Below the pieces are notes generated by a model. The model did no database searches. It had not been told where the DNA came from and saw nothing but the letters and a program-made list of their open reading frames with translations. A stretch of DNA of 35,242 nucleotides from Aeromonas popoffii (lineage in GTDB: Bacteria; Pseudomonadota; Gammaproteobacteria; Enterobacterales; Aeromonadaceae): contig NZ_CDBI01000019.1 in NCBI RefSeq assembly GCF_000820025.1, positions 1-35,242 of the forward strand. Reading direction: 5' to 3'. The position numbers were made by a program, and so were the translations under genes. Shown piece after piece: positions 1-10,139 of this stretch. Position 1 is the first letter of the stretch; the number at the start of each line of letters is the position of its first letter.

Positions 1-53
1 CCTTGTAGCGAATGAACGAATTACTTACATCAGCTTTCTCAGATTGAAGAATT

Positions 54-172
54 TGCCTGGCGGCCATAGCGCCGTGGAACCACCTGATCCCATGCCGAAC
101 TCAGAAGTGAAACGCGGTAGCGCCGATGGTAGTGTGGCATTCGCCATGCGAGAGTAGGACACTGCCAGGCAC
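54..172 (+). rRNA. rrf: 5S ribosomal RNA
   Basis: This is the 5S rRNA of the large ribosomal subunit. The 5' end TGCCTGGCGGC pairs with the 3' end CTGCCAGGCA to form helix I. Internal landmarks typical of gammaproteobacterial 5S are visible, including CCATGCCGAACTCAGAAGTG and CGAGAGTAGG. The length of about 118-119 nt fits the usual 120 nt. The roughly 50 bases to the left are probably the end of the 23S-5S spacer, so this is the tail of an rRNA operon cut by the window edge. The ends are accurate to a few bases. Confidence 0.97.
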
Positions 173-182
173 CCAACATTGA

Positions 183-210
183 AAGCCCGCTCAGATGAGC
201 GGGCTTTTTT
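183..210 (+). terminator. Rho-independent terminator of the rRNA operon
   Basis: A 10-bp perfect stem (183-192 with 197-206, AAGCCCGCTC/GAGCGGGCTT) around an AGAT loop is followed by a T-run, 11 bases after the 5S. Because the left arm starts with A residues, it might also act weakly for leftward transcripts coming from the pat gene. Confidence 0.9.
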
Positions 211-231
211 ATTGCTTAAAATCAGTAATTT

Positions 232-252
232 ATAAGCTATAAAATAGCTTAT
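232..252 (-). terminator. AT-rich hairpin after pat
   Basis: A perfect 9-bp inverted repeat (ATAAGCTAT at 232-240, ATAGCTTAT at 244-252) with an AAA loop lies 8 bases past the stop codon of the leftward acetyltransferase gene. It is AT-rich and has no strong U-tract on the minus strand. It may therefore be a weak terminator or an mRNA 3'-end stabiliser. Function is inferred. Confidence 0.35.
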
Positions 253-260
253 TCCCTTCT

Positions 261-2834
261 TCATTGACCCTGACTGGCACAGGGTAGCTCCATATTGGCC
301 ACCCCATCTTCCAGCTGGATATCGATCTTGAAGCCAAGACGCTTGGCCAGATTGATCATGCCGCGATTGCTGGGCATGGTCATGCCGGATAGCTGACCAA
401 TGCCCCGCTCTTTGGCGTAGCGCACTATCTTCTCCATCATCAGCTTGCCGAGCCCAAGTCCTTTCAGGTCGGAACGTACCAGAATGGCAAACTCTGCATC
501 GGATTGATCCGGGTTGGAAATAGCCCTTACCACCCCGAGGATCTGCTGGCTGAAGACCCCGTCCTGTCCGATGGCTACGAAGGCCATCTCCCGGTCGTAA
601 TCGATCTGGGTCATGCGGGCCAGCTCTTCGTGACCCAGTTCACCCACATCGGCAAAGAAGCGCTTGTACCTGTCTTCATCAGATACCTTGAGCACAAACT
701 GCTTATGTGCGGGTTCATCCTCAGGCCGGATCGGGCGCAGCAGCACATGACTCTGATCCTTGAGCCAGGCTCCCTCTTCCAGTTCGGTGGGATAGGGGCG
801 TATGGCTAGCGTATTACGTCCCTGCACCACAGGCATCAGCGTCAGGCTGGCATCCAGAATGACCATCTCGGCCCCACATGCCTGCAACGGATGCAGGTCC
901 AGCTCCTGGATCTCGGGGAAGGCCAGCAGCAGCTCTGACAGCTGGCACAGCACTTGACCCAGTGCATCGATATCGAGTTTTTCGGGTGTAGCTTGCTCGC
1001 GGATCTTGCGACTCTTGAGGGCACCTATGATCTGGTAGCGTGCCAGCGCCTGGTTCAACGGCGGGAGTGCGGCCACCATCTCTTGCGGCTCGGCCCCCGA
1101 CTCACCGAGCAGGATAACGGGGCCGAAGACAGGATCCTGTTGCAGGCGGATCCTCAGCTCCAGACCGCCGCTGCGGCGAGCCATCCGTTGTACCAGCAAC
1201 CCTTCGATACGTGCCCCCGGGTCGTGTTGCCTCACCCTGTCGAGAATGGCATCCGCTGCCTGGGCGACTTCGGCCGAGGTGCGCAGGTTCAGCATGACGC
1301 CGTGCACTGCAGACTTGTGGGTAATATCCGGTGAGCGCAGTTTGACCGCGACGGGATAGCCAATCTGCTCTGCGGTCAGGGTGGCCTCGATGGCATCGGA
1401 GACGATCCAGGTCGGCAGAGTAGAGAGCCCGGCGGCTTGCAGTATGGGGTGAACAAGGTGGGTATCAAGCGTGAGCTGCTTGCGCTCCAGCGCTTGGCGG
1501 ATCAACTGCTGACATAGCTCGACGTTGAGCTTGTCGCCCTGCAGGGAGGCGGGCGTTTCCATCAGCTGCTTCTGGTTGCGGCGGTATTCCACCATGTGCA
1601 TGAAGGCGGCGACGGCGCTCTCCGGGGTACGATAGGTCGGAAATCCAGCCTCGCTGAACAGACGACGCCCCTCTTGCGCCGAGTATTCTCCTGCCCAGTT
1701 GGTCAGTATATTGAAGCGCCTGGCCCTGGGATGTTGTTTGACGTAGTCGATCAGGCTGCGGGCCAGCGCGGCCCCGCGCGCTGTGAGAGAGGGGGCGTGA
1801 ATGAGCAGGATGGCGTCGGCGTTATCCCCTTGCAGCAGGGTCTCCAGCGCCTGCTGATAGGCGGCAATATCGGCATCACTGCCGATGTCCCGTGGTGGCA
1901 TGGCCAGTTTGCCGCCCCGCTCCAGCAGCACGTCGACCGCCATGTTGGCCAGTCCACGGCCATTGGAAATGATGGCCAGTCTTTCCCCCTTGAGCGTCAG
2001 AGAGTGGCTCAAGGTTTCGACTGCGGCAAAAAGCTCGTGGGTATCTCGCACCCGCAGCATGCCTGCGCGCCGAATGGCTGCATCGTAGACATTGTCGAGG
2101 CCATTGGCCGGATCGTGGCGACCGCTCTTGAGTACCAGAATGGGTTTGTTGCGTGAGGCCGCCCGCGCTGCCGAGAGGAAGTGGCGGGCGTCGTGCAGCT
2201 TGTCCATGTAGAGCAGGACGGCGCGAGTGGTTCCATCGCGGGAGAGCTGATCCAGCAGTTGGCCGAAGTCGATGTCACAGTGATCGCCGAGGGAGATAAA
2301 GGCGGAGAAACCCAGCTCATGTTGCTTGGCCCAGTCCAGAATGGTGGTGCTGACGGCGGCTGACTGGGAGAGAAACGCAACCTGGCCAGGTTTGGCTGCG
2401 ATGGGGGAAAAGCTTGCGTTGATGCCCTGACCCGGCAACAGCATGCCCATGCTGTTGGGGCCGAGCAAGCGAATGTCGTATTGGCGACTCAGCTGTTGAA
2501 GCTGTGTTCTCTCCTGCATGGAGAAGTCGGCAGCCAGTATGATGGCCGCTCCGGCGCCTTTCTTGCCCAACTCTTCGATGAGTGGCAGTACCCGTTCGCG
2601 TTTGGTACATATGATGGCGAGATCGGGGGAGAGCGGCAGGCTGCTGATATCGGGATAGGCCAGTACGCCGGCGATGGCCTTGCTGTGCGGGCTGACCGGC
2701 AGTATGGGGCCCTTAAACTGGCCCGCGAGCAGGTGTCTGATGACCACATGACCCGCCTTCTGCGGGTCGGTCGAGGCACCGATGACGGCGATTGACTGGG
2801 GTTTGAAGAGCCGATCTAGGCCGCTTGGTTTCAT
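261..2834 (-). CDS. patZ: Protein lysine acetyltransferase Pat (acyl-CoA synthetase-like + GNAT)
   Basis: This encodes an 857-aa two-part enzyme of the Pat/PatZ (YfiQ) family, which uses acetyl-CoA to acetylate lysines and is best known for switching off acetyl-CoA synthetase. The first ~690 residues resemble the NDP-forming acyl-CoA synthetase. They comprise an N-terminal CoA-binding fold (FKPQSIAVIGAS near residue 12), a succinyl-CoA-ligase-like domain, and an ATP-grasp part (GYPVAVKLRSPDITHKS). The last ~160 residues are a GNAT domain, starting near HVLLRPIRPED, with the acetyl-CoA-binding loop LKGLGLGK and a conserved Glu in AEFAILV. I chose the ATG at 2834-2832 because GGAG sits 5 bases upstream. 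A GTG two codons earlier is also open but overlaps that Shine-Dalgarno sequence. E. coli PatZ is slightly longer (about 886 aa). The gene appears to stand alone, with the small gene at 2907 as its only same-strand neighbour upstream. In the family, the synthetase half is thought to sense rather than catalyse. Confidence 0.93.
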   Translation of the reverse strand: MKPSGLDRLFKPQSIAVIGASTDPQKAGHVVIRHLLAGQFKGPILPVSPHSKAIAGVLAYPDISSLPLSPDLAIICTKRERVLPLIEELGKKGAGAAIILAADFSMQERTQLQQLSRQYDIRLLGPNSMGMLLPGQGINASFSPIAAKPGQVAFLSQSAAVSTTILDWAKQHELGFSAFISLGDHCDIDFGQLLDQLSRDGTTRAVLLYMDKLHDARHFLSAARAASRNKPILVLKSGRHDPANGLDNVYDAAIRRAGMLRVRDTHELFAAVETLSHSLTLKGERLAIISNGRGLANMAVDVLLERGGKLAMPPRDIGSDADIAAYQQALETLLQGDNADAILLIHAPSLTARGAALARSLIDYVKQHPRARRFNILTNWAGEYSAQEGRRLFSEAGFPTYRTPESAVAAFMHMVEYRRNQKQLMETPASLQGDKLNVELCQQLIRQALERKQLTLDTHLVHPILQAAGLSTLPTWIVSDAIEATLTAEQIGYPVAVKLRSPDITHKSAVHGVMLNLRTSAEVAQAADAILDRVRQHDPGARIEGLLVQRMARRSGGLELRIRLQQDPVFGPVILLGESGAEPQEMVAALPPLNQALARYQIIGALKSRKIREQATPEKLDIDALGQVLCQLSELLLAFPEIQELDLHPLQACGAEMVILDASLTLMPVVQGRNTLAIRPYPTELEEGAWLKDQSHVLLRPIRPEDEPAHKQFVLKVSDEDRYKRFFADVGELGHEELARMTQIDYDREMAFVAIGQDGVFSQQILGVVRAISNPDQSDAEFAILVRSDLKGLGLGKLMMEKIVRYAKERGIGQLSGMTMPSNRGMINLAKRLGFKIDIQLEDGVANMELPCASQGQ

Positions 2835-2906
2835 GGGCACTCCCGTGGGTGGCGGATGGTGCCAGTGTAATACGCTTTGACTGCCTGTTCTGTGACCGGT
2901 TGCGGA

Positions 2907-3098
2907 TCACTGTTTGGTGAGGGCACTGGCTCGCAGATAAAACTTCATCTTGCCCTGGATCTGACGCACCGCCGCCATATGGCGTTCCTGCAGATAGATG
3001 TCCTGCTCTTGATCCAGCGAGGTCTGCGGTACACCCATGCTCTGCAGGTACTCTTCAAACAGCTGTGAGCTGTTGATTTCGATCAGATGACGCATCAT
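2907..3098 (-). CDS. Small hypothetical protein (63 aa)
   Basis: I do not recognise this family. The 63-aa product is soluble, without a signal peptide or membrane segment. It is rich in Gln, Glu and Leu, has a charged C-terminal half, and looks mainly helical (HLIEINSSQLFEEYLQSMG; YLQERHMAAVRQIQGKMKFY). It starts with a double ATG. AGGAG (minus-strand sense) lies 7 bases before the first ATG, at 3098-3096, which supports real translation. The gene reads leftward toward pat, 72 bases away, so the two could share a transcript. It lies downstream of, and on the opposite strand from, the pseudogene at 3235-3706. Confidence 0.6.
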   Translation of the reverse strand: MMRHLIEINSSQLFEEYLQSMGVPQTSLDQEQDIYLQERHMAAVRQIQGKMKFYLRASALTKQ

Positions 3099-3234
3099 GG
3101 CGAGGCTCCTTCCATTCAGGTTGAACGTAGATTCTAGCCTGTGACCAGCGTCTCGTTATGACCATTGTCAGATTTGACACGAAGCAGCTCACACATCTGC
3201 GGGGGAGTGCTCTGGTTGTCGGGCCCGGAACCTG

Positions 3235-3706
3235 CTGCGGGATCATCCTCATCCGGCAAGGGGATGAGGGGCGTTTTGCCAGGGTTCACCCCTTGACTGA
3301 CTGGCATTACCCCGGGCTCACCATAGGTCAGCGCCGCTACCTGCCTGCTCAAGACGAACGATCCCAGGATTGTAGTCGGCAGTTTGTAGGAGGCTTTGTT
3401 CAACATGCTGTGCAAGCAGCGTGCGTGACTTAATCGGAGCACAAGCCGTATCCGGATTTGAATATCGAGCCTCATCTGGTGTTTCGTTATCCGCTGGCGC
3501 TGCTGTTTTTTATCTTGCCCAAATATCCCGAGCTGGCACAACACATTGAGCTCGGGTTGCAGCGGGCGTGCCAATCGGGTGTGTTCGAGCGTTTTGTTGA
3601 GGAGGGGGTTGGCAGTACTATTCATCGGCTGAAGCTGGATAACCCGGATCTTCCCGCCAACTGCTGCGCCATGATGGCCGACGTGGTTAGCTCGTCAGCG
3701 CAGTGA
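3235..3706 (+). pseudogene. Decayed periplasmic solute-binding protein (SBP_3-like) remnant
   Basis: Rightward frames carry pieces of the C-terminal half of a family-3-type extracellular solute-binding protein, in the right order but broken. Piece 1 is GIILIRQGDEGRFARVHPL (about 3236-3295), followed by LTIGQ near 3320. Piece 2 continues in another frame from about 3345 (LLKTNDPRIVVGSL, then an in-frame TAG at 3387-3389, then EALFNMLCKQRA) and ends at a TGA. Piece 3 returns to the first frame from about 3437: EHKPYPDLNIEPHLVFRY, then a hydrophobic segment, then PKYPELAQHIELGLQRA and a tail ending near LDNPDLP. At least two indels and one nonsense codon therefore interrupt it. The N-terminal half and signal peptide are not visible, and no clear start remains. 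Assignment is from the recalled family pattern (EPHL..YP.ALYFF..PK.P.LA..IE.GL). The final ~40 bases are non-homologous readthrough overlapping the 3' end of ilvY. Confidence 0.7.
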
Positions 3707-4588
3707 CCCCTGGCCGCGCGCGGTATCCCAGAAGGCGCGGATTAGCGGCTCTTCCAGCCGCTTCTTGAGTACGGCGATGCCGACATCGAACGGCTTGAGC
3801 GCCGGTCTGGGCTCGACTATGCGCACTTTCTCCCCCATGGGGCTGTGATCGATCACGGCAGCAGGCACCAGCCCGACGCCAAAACCGAGCGCCACCATGG
3901 CGACTATCCCCTCGTTGCCCGCCACCTCGGCATAGATGTTGGGGGCGATGCCCTTGTTGCGAAACCACTGGTCACATCGCTTTCGCGCCAGACCCTGCTC
4001 GGAGAGGATCAGCGGCAGCCGCTCCCAGTCGGGCTCTCCCTGCAAGAACCACTGGTTGGGTTGAGGCGGGTTGCGTGGAGCGATGAACACCAACGGTACC
4101 TGTTGCAGGCTAGCAAATTCCAGCTTGGCGGAGAGCGCATCCGGCCGCGCGGCGATGGCCAGATCGGCTTCGTCGGCCAGGATCCTGTCCACTGCCAGCG
4201 CCGGGTCGCCAGTCTCCAGCTTGATCTCCAGCTGGGGATAGCGGCGACGAAAGCGCTCCAGTACCTCGGGCAGCAGAAAGTAGCTTGCGGTGACCGAGCA
4301 GAACACCCGCAGCCGCCCCTGCAGCGGTTCGTCGCTGCGTTTGAGCTCTTGCTTGAGCTGACGCCACTCCTGCAACAGGCCACCGCCAAACTCACGCAGC
4401 TTCTCGCCCGCCGAGGTGAGTCGTACCGAACGGTTGTCCCGTTCGAACAGCACGCAGCCAGTCTCCTGCTCCAGTCGCTGGATGGCACGGCTCAGGGTGG
4501 AGGGACTGACCGCCATGGCATCGGCGCTTTTGCCGAAGTGAAGGGAGTCGGCGAGGTGGAGAAACAGCTCGAGATTGCGAAGGTCCAT
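3695..4588 (-). CDS. ilvY: LysR-type transcriptional regulator IlvY
   Basis: This 297-aa LysR-family activator is transcribed divergently from ilvC, the classic IlvY/IlvC arrangement. In the known system IlvY binds the shared intergenic region and activates ilvC when acetolactate or acetohydroxybutyrate accumulates. The N-terminal winged helix-turn-helix occupies residues ~1-60 (MDLRNLELFLHLADSLHFGK, then SPSTLSRAIQRLEQETG). A linker helix leads to the effector-binding domain from ~residue 90 (GRLRVFCSVTASYFLLPEVL). Length and the opening sequence match the enterobacterial protein. The Shine-Dalgarno sequence before the ATG at 4588 is weak. An alternative identity as another LysR regulator is unlikely given the neighbour. 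Confidence 0.93.
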   Translation of the reverse strand: MDLRNLELFLHLADSLHFGKSADAMAVSPSTLSRAIQRLEQETGCVLFERDNRSVRLTSAGEKLREFGGGLLQEWRQLKQELKRSDEPLQGRLRVFCSVTASYFLLPEVLERFRRRYPQLEIKLETGDPALAVDRILADEADLAIAARPDALSAKLEFASLQQVPLVFIAPRNPPQPNQWFLQGEPDWERLPLILSEQGLARKRCDQWFRNKGIAPNIYAEVAGNEGIVAMVALGFGVGLVPAAVIDHSPMGEKVRIVEPRPALKPFDVGIAVLKKRLEEPLIRAFWDTARGQGSLR

Positions 4589-4693
4589 TTTTCAATTCCT
4601 GCTGCGGCGCGCTTGCTGACTTGGGATGACACTGCGTGATATTACCAAAAATCATCTTTCAATTCTTGCAACATACTGTTTCGAATATATCAG

Positions 4694-4722
4694 TTCAGGC
4701 AATAAGTGTCCCGCGCTATAGT
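4694..4722 (+). promoter_or_regulatory. Candidate ilvC promoter in the ilvY-ilvC control region
   Basis: Between the divergent ilvY and ilvC genes (4589-4775), TTCAGG (4694-4699) and TATAGT (4717-4722) are separated by 17 bases. A good -10 with a poor -35 suits an activator-dependent promoter. The AT-richer stretch just upstream (4640-4690, including TTGCAACATACTG) is the natural place for IlvY to bind, but I could not delimit an operator. Confidence 0.4.
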
Positions 4723-4775
4723 GGTTCAGACAACGCCGCTACCCGGCATGGAATCAATCGAACGGAGCAATCACC

Positions 4776-6257
4776 ATGGCTAACTATTTCAACACCTTGA
4801 ACCTGCGTCAGCAGTTGGCCCAACTGGGCAAGTGTCGTTTCATGCAGCGGGCGGAATTCGCCGACGGTTGCGACGTGCTGAAGGGCAAGAAGGTGGTGAT
4901 TGTGGGCTGTGGTGCCCAGGGGCTGAACCAGGGTCTGAACATGCGTGACTCCGGGCTGGATATCTCCTACGCCCTGCGCAAGGCCGCCATCACCGAGAAG
5001 CGCGCATCCTGGCAGAAAGCCACCGACAACGGCTTCGCGGTCGGCACTTATGAAGAGCTGATCCCGACCGCCGATCTGGTATTGAACCTGACCCCGGACA
5101 AGCAGCACTCCGATGTAGTGAAAACCGTGATGCCGCTGATGAAGCAGGGCGCCGCGCTGGGCTACTCCCACGGCTTCAACGTGGTGGAAGAGGGTCAGCA
5201 GATCCGCGCCGACATCACAGTCGTGATGGTGGCACCCAAGTGCCCGGGTACCGAAGTGCGTGAAGAGTACAAGCGTGGCTTCGGTGTGCCGACCCTGATC
5301 GCCGTTCACCCGGAGAACGATCCCAAGGGTGAAGGTATGGCCATCGCCAAGGCATGGGCCTCTGCTACTGGCGGCGACCGTGCCGGGGTGCTGGAATCCT
5401 CCTTCGTGGCGGAAGTGAAATCTGACCTGATGGGCGAGCAGACCATCCTCTGCGGCATGCTGCAGGCCGGTTCCCTGCTCTGCTACGACAAACTGGTTGC
5501 CGAAGGGACCGACAAGGCTTATGCCGGCAAGCTGATCCAGTTCGGCTGGGAGACCATCACCGAAGCCCTGAAGCAGGGTGGCATCAGCCTGATGATGGAC
5601 CGCCTCTCCAACCCGGCCAAGCTGCGCGCCTTCGAGCTTTCCGAGCAACTGCGCACCCTGATGCGGCCGCTGTTCGAGAAGCACATGGACGACATCATCG
5701 CCGGTGAGTTCTCTCGCGGCATGATGGCCGACTGGGCTGAAGATGACGTCAAACTGTTCACCTGGCGCGAAGAGACCGGCAAGTCTGCCTTCGAAAATGC
5801 CCCGGCGTTCGCTGGCAAGATTGCCGAGCAGGAGTATTTCGACAATGGCGTGGTGATGGTGGCCATGGTCAAGGCGGGTGTCGAGCTGGCGTTCGAAACC
5901 ATGGTGGCTTCCGGTATCTACGAGGAGTCTGCCTACTACGAATCCCTGCACGAGCTGCCGCTGATCGCCAACACAGTTGCTCGCAAGCGTCTGTACGAGA
6001 TGAACGTGGTCATCTCCGATACCGCCGAGTACGGTAACTACCTGTTCGCCAACGCCGCTGTACCGTTGCTGCGTGAGCACTTCATGCCGACCCTGAAAGC
6101 GGGCGATCTGGGTGCCAGCAAGGCGGAAGGGCAGAGCGTTGATAACCTGGCGCTGCTGGCGGCCAACGAGGCGACCCGCAACCATCCGATCGAAAAAATC
6201 GGTCAGGTACTGCGTGGTTACATGAAGGACATGAAGCGTATCGCCGTCGGCGGTTAA
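4776..6257 (+). CDS. ilvC: Ketol-acid reductoisomerase (class II)
   Basis: This enzyme catalyses the Mg2+- and NADPH-dependent alkyl migration and reduction of acetolactate and acetohydroxybutyrate, the second common step of valine, isoleucine and leucine synthesis, in the cytoplasm. The 493-aa protein is the long, class II form with a duplicated knotted C-terminal domain, close to the 491-aa E. coli enzyme. The Rossmann motif [18 protein letters not shown] lies near residue 45. Acidic metal ligands occur in the [12 protein letters not shown] segment, and the second knotted repeat includes [21 protein letters not shown] lies 8 bases before the ATG. It ends at a bidirectional terminator shared with pgi. 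Regulation by the divergent IlvY is expected. Confidence 0.98.
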   Translation: MANYFNTLNLRQQLAQLGKCRFMQRAEFADGCDVLKGKKVVIVGCGAQGLNQGLNMRDSGLDISYALRKAAITEKRASWQKATDNGFAVGTYEELIPTADLVLNLTPDKQHSDVVKTVMPLMKQGAALGYSHGFNVVEEGQQIRADITVVMVAPKCPGTEVREEYKRGFGVPTLIAVHPENDPKGEGMAIAKAWASATGGDRAGVLESSFVAEVKSDLMGEQTILCGMLQAGSLLCYDKLVAEGTDKAYAGKLIQFGWETITEALKQGGISLMMDRLSNPAKLRAFELSEQLRTLMRPLFEKHMDDIIAGEFSRGMMADWAEDDVKLFTWREETGKSAFENAPAFAGKIAEQEYFDNGVVMVAMVKAGVELAFETMVASGIYEESAYYESLHELPLIANTVARKRLYEMNVVISDTAEYGNYLFANAAVPLLREHFMPTLKAGDLGASKAEGQSVDNLALLAANEATRNHPIEKIGQVLRGYMKDMKRIAVGG

Positions 6258-6305
6258 GCCTGCATCGGGCAGGGTGATGAAGGGACGGGGATGACGATCC
6301 CCGTC

Positions 6306-6332
6306 GCCGGTCGGACTGGACACCCGACCGGC
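6306..6332. repeat. Inverted repeat after ilvC
   Basis: A perfect 9-bp inverted repeat (GCCGGTCGG at 6306-6314 and CCGACCGGC at 6324-6332) lies between the ilvC stop and the terminator. There is no U-tract. It may stabilise the ilvC mRNA 3' end. Confidence 0.45.
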
Positions 6333-6361
6333 CAGCCAGAAAAATCAGCCCGACCCGACAT

Positions 6362-6392
6362 AAAAAAGCCCCGCTCATCGAGCGGGGCTTTT
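6362..6392. terminator. Bidirectional terminator between ilvC and pgi
   Basis: GCCCCGCT (6368-6375) pairs with AGCGGGGC (6381-6388) around a 5-base loop. The stem is flanked by A-run and T-run, so it gives a U-tract on both strands. It separates convergent ilvC (+) and pgi (-). Confidence 0.9.
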
Positions 6393-6414
6393 GCATTCAG
6401 AAAGGTGGGATAAA

Positions 6415-8482
<2,068 letters not shown>

Positions 8483-8671
8483 ATGAAACACCTGTTATGC
8501 CTGTTTGCCCTGAGCCTGCTTGCCACTGGCTTCATCGGCCTGTTGACCATGGTGCTGACCAGTGCGGCGCCAACCCTGGAGATAAGGGTGCTGGCCGTGA
8601 TGGGTGCCGTACTGGGGGGTTATGTGCTGGTGCAGCCGTTGCTTAACCGGGTCGCTCGTCGACTGGTCTGA
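8483..8671 (+). CDS. Small two-helix membrane protein (62 aa), function unknown
   Basis: I do not recognise this protein. It is predicted to be almost entirely membrane-embedded. One hydrophobic segment is at residues ~4-26 and a second at ~33-52, with a short polar turn between them and a basic tail (NRVARRLV) that would stay in the cytoplasm. AAGGAG lies 6 bases before the ATG at 8483. An upstream in-frame ATG at 8453 exists but has no comparable ribosome-binding site. A candidate promoter lies ~60 bases upstream and a strong terminator follows, so it is a monocistronic transcript. No catalytic motif is visible. Confidence 0.65.
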   Translation: MKHLLCLFALSLLATGFIGLLTMVLTSAAPTLEIRVLAVMGAVLGGYVLVQPLLNRVARRLV

Positions 8672-8725
8672 GGGAACTGCCTGCCCTATGGATGGGCGTG
8701 CTGGCCATGGTGACAACGGCGCAAG

Positions 8726-8751
8726 ATCCGGCCCGGGTGGCCGGATTTTTT
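8726..8751 (+). terminator. Terminator of the 62-aa membrane protein gene
   Basis: ATCCGGCC (8726-8733) and GGCCGGAT (8739-8746) form an 8-bp stem with a 5-base loop, followed by a T-run. Confidence 0.85.
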
Positions 8752-8781
8752 ATGCCTGCGCCGTGCACATGAGGCCCATAA

Positions 8782-8815
8782 ACAACCATGCCAGCGCTAA
8801 GGCTGGCATGGTTGT
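8782..8815 (-). terminator. Long hairpin after mscS
   Basis: A perfect 14-bp stem (8782-8795 with 8802-8815) around a 6-base loop lies 14 bases past the mscS stop. Read leftward, it is followed by TTATGG, a poor U-tract. It most likely ends the mscS transcript and insulates it from the convergent small gene. Confidence 0.6.
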
Positions 8816-8829
8816 ACTCAGGGCCTGCT

Positions 8830-9666
8830 TCAGGCCTGGGGTTTTTGCATGTGCATGACCATCTGCGGGAAGGGGATCTCGACACCCTCGGCGTCGAAAG
8901 TCAGCTTCACCTTCTCGTGAAAGTCGAACCAGACACCCCAGTAATCGGCGGTTTTCACCCAGGGACGCACCACGATATTGACCGAGGAGTCGGCCAGGGC
9001 TGCGACGGCTATGGTGGCGGCAGGATCTTTCAGGATGCGCGGCTCTTCATGCACCAGGCGCTCGAGGATCTGCTTGGCCTTGCGCAGATCCGAGCCGTAG
9101 CCGATGCCGAAGGTCATGTCGATGCGACGGGTGTCCATGCGAGAGTAGTTGACTATGGTGCCGTTCAGGATGGCGGCGTTGGGTACCACTACCATCTTGT
9201 TGTCACCCGAGGTGAGGGTGGTGGTGAACAGCTGTACCGACTGCACTACGCCCGCAGTACCCGCCACTTCGATGAACTCACCCGCCTTGATGGGGCGGAA
9301 GATGATCAGCAGGAAACCGGCGGCGAAGTTGGAGAGCGAGCCTTGCAGCGCCAGACCGATGGCCAGACCGGCGGCACCTATGATGGCAATGAAGGAGGCG
9401 GTCTGTACCCCGACCCGACCCAAAGCAGCGATCACCACGAACACCAGTATGGTGTACTTGAGTATGCTGCCGACGAAATGGGTGATGGTGGTGTCCAGCT
9501 TGCGGGCCTGCATCATCTTGACCACTGCGCTGCTGATGATGTTGGCGGCGATGTAACCGACCAGCAGGGTGACCAGGGCGGCCGCCATGTTGACGGCATA
9601 ATCGATCAGCCGGTCCTGGTTATTGACCAGCCAGGTATGCGCTTCGGTAATGATTTCGGGTTCCAT
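8830..9666 (-). CDS. mscS: Small-conductance mechanosensitive channel MscS
   Basis: This inner-membrane channel opens under membrane tension to release solutes during hypo-osmotic shock. The 278-aa protein is close to E. coli MscS (286 aa). It has three hydrophobic segments in the first ~120 residues. The pore helix TM3 carries the small-residue pattern AAGLAIGLALQGSLSNFAAG. It is followed by the cytoplasmic beta-domain (PIKAGEFIEVAGTAGVVQSV, then the conserved PNAAILNGTIVNYS) and an alpha/beta vestibule domain. I placed the start at the ATG 9666-9664, which has AGGA 6 bases upstream and gives MEPEIITEAHTW. The reading frame stays open further upstream, but only because it runs into the duplicated slmA tail. 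It is monocistronic, with hairpins on both sides. Confidence 0.95.
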   Translation of the reverse strand: MEPEIITEAHTWLVNNQDRLIDYAVNMAAALVTLLVGYIAANIISSAVVKMMQARKLDTTITHFVGSILKYTILVFVVIAALGRVGVQTASFIAIIGAAGLAIGLALQGSLSNFAAGFLLIIFRPIKAGEFIEVAGTAGVVQSVQLFTTTLTSGDNKMVVVPNAAILNGTIVNYSRMDTRRIDMTFGIGYGSDLRKAKQILERLVHEEPRILKDPAATIAVAALADSSVNIVVRPWVKTADYWGVWFDFHEKVKLTFDAEGVEIPFPQMVMHMQKPQA

Positions 9667-9764
9667 AGGATGTCCTGTCAGGCAGTAAAGGTTTATAACG
9701 CATGAATCTAACACTGGAATGCGACAATCCGGGTCGCATCTGGTGCTCACCCCTCTTTTTTGCC

Positions 9765-9797
9765 ACAAAAAACAAGGGAGGCCAAGGCCTCCCTGTT
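9765..9797 (-). terminator. Terminator downstream of the slmA repeats
   Basis: AGGGAGGCC (9775-9783) and GGCCTCCCT (9786-9794) form a tight stem. On the minus strand it is followed by TTGTTTTTTGTGG. It terminates the leftward coaBC-dut-slmA transcript after the two extra slmA tail copies. Confidence 0.8.
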
Positions 9798-9810
9798 TGC
9801 ACCAACCTGT

Positions 9811-10139
9811 CTGGATCAGCTTTGCAATAACTGGCTGCGGATGAACAGCCACTGATCCTCGAAGCCTGCAGTGGGCTTGAGTTTGAACTCGGAGCGGACG
9901 CATTGGCCGATCCGCCCCTCTGGTTCAGCTTTGTAGCAGCTGGCTGCGGATGAACAACCACTGATCCTCGCAGCCTGCAGTGGGCTTGAGTTTTAACTCG
10001 GAGCGGACGCATTGGCCGATCCGCCCCCTCTGGTTCAGCTTTGTAGCAGCTGGCTGCGGATGAACAACCACTGATCCTCGAAGCCGGCGGTGGGCTTGAG
10101 TTTGAACTCGGAGCGGACAAACTGGCTGATGCGTCCCTC
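9811..10139 (-). repeat. Three tandem copies of the slmA 3' end (109/110-bp units)
   Basis: The last ~109 bases of slmA, stop codon included, occur three times in tandem. Unit C (10030-10139) is inside the gene. Units B (9920-10029) and A (9811-9919) lie just downstream. The stop codons are at 10037-10035, 9927-9925 and 9818-9816, giving spacings of 110 and 109. Every unit still encodes an SlmA-like tail ending QLLQS in frame with its stop. A and B read [10 protein letters not shown] where the gene reads [11 protein letters not shown] is a mosaic: its stop-proximal half matches C base for base, and its other half matches A apart from point differences. Confidence 0.93.

Noticed and set aside
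3134..3625. 163-aa minus-strand frame opposite the solute-binding pseudogene
   Set aside because: The plus strand carries ordered homologous fragments, so the minus frame is a shadow. It also lacks a good ribosome-binding site.
4716..6323. 535-aa open frame on the minus strand across ilvC
   Set aside because: It is antisense to a clear ketol-acid reductoisomerase. Long antisense frames are expected in GC-rich genes, and it shows low-complexity His/Gly/Gln composition and no domain.
9667..9903. N-terminal extension of MscS
   Set aside because: It reads through the slmA terminator and into the repeat copies in a non-SlmA frame. MscS homology and the ribosome-binding site fix the start at 9666.
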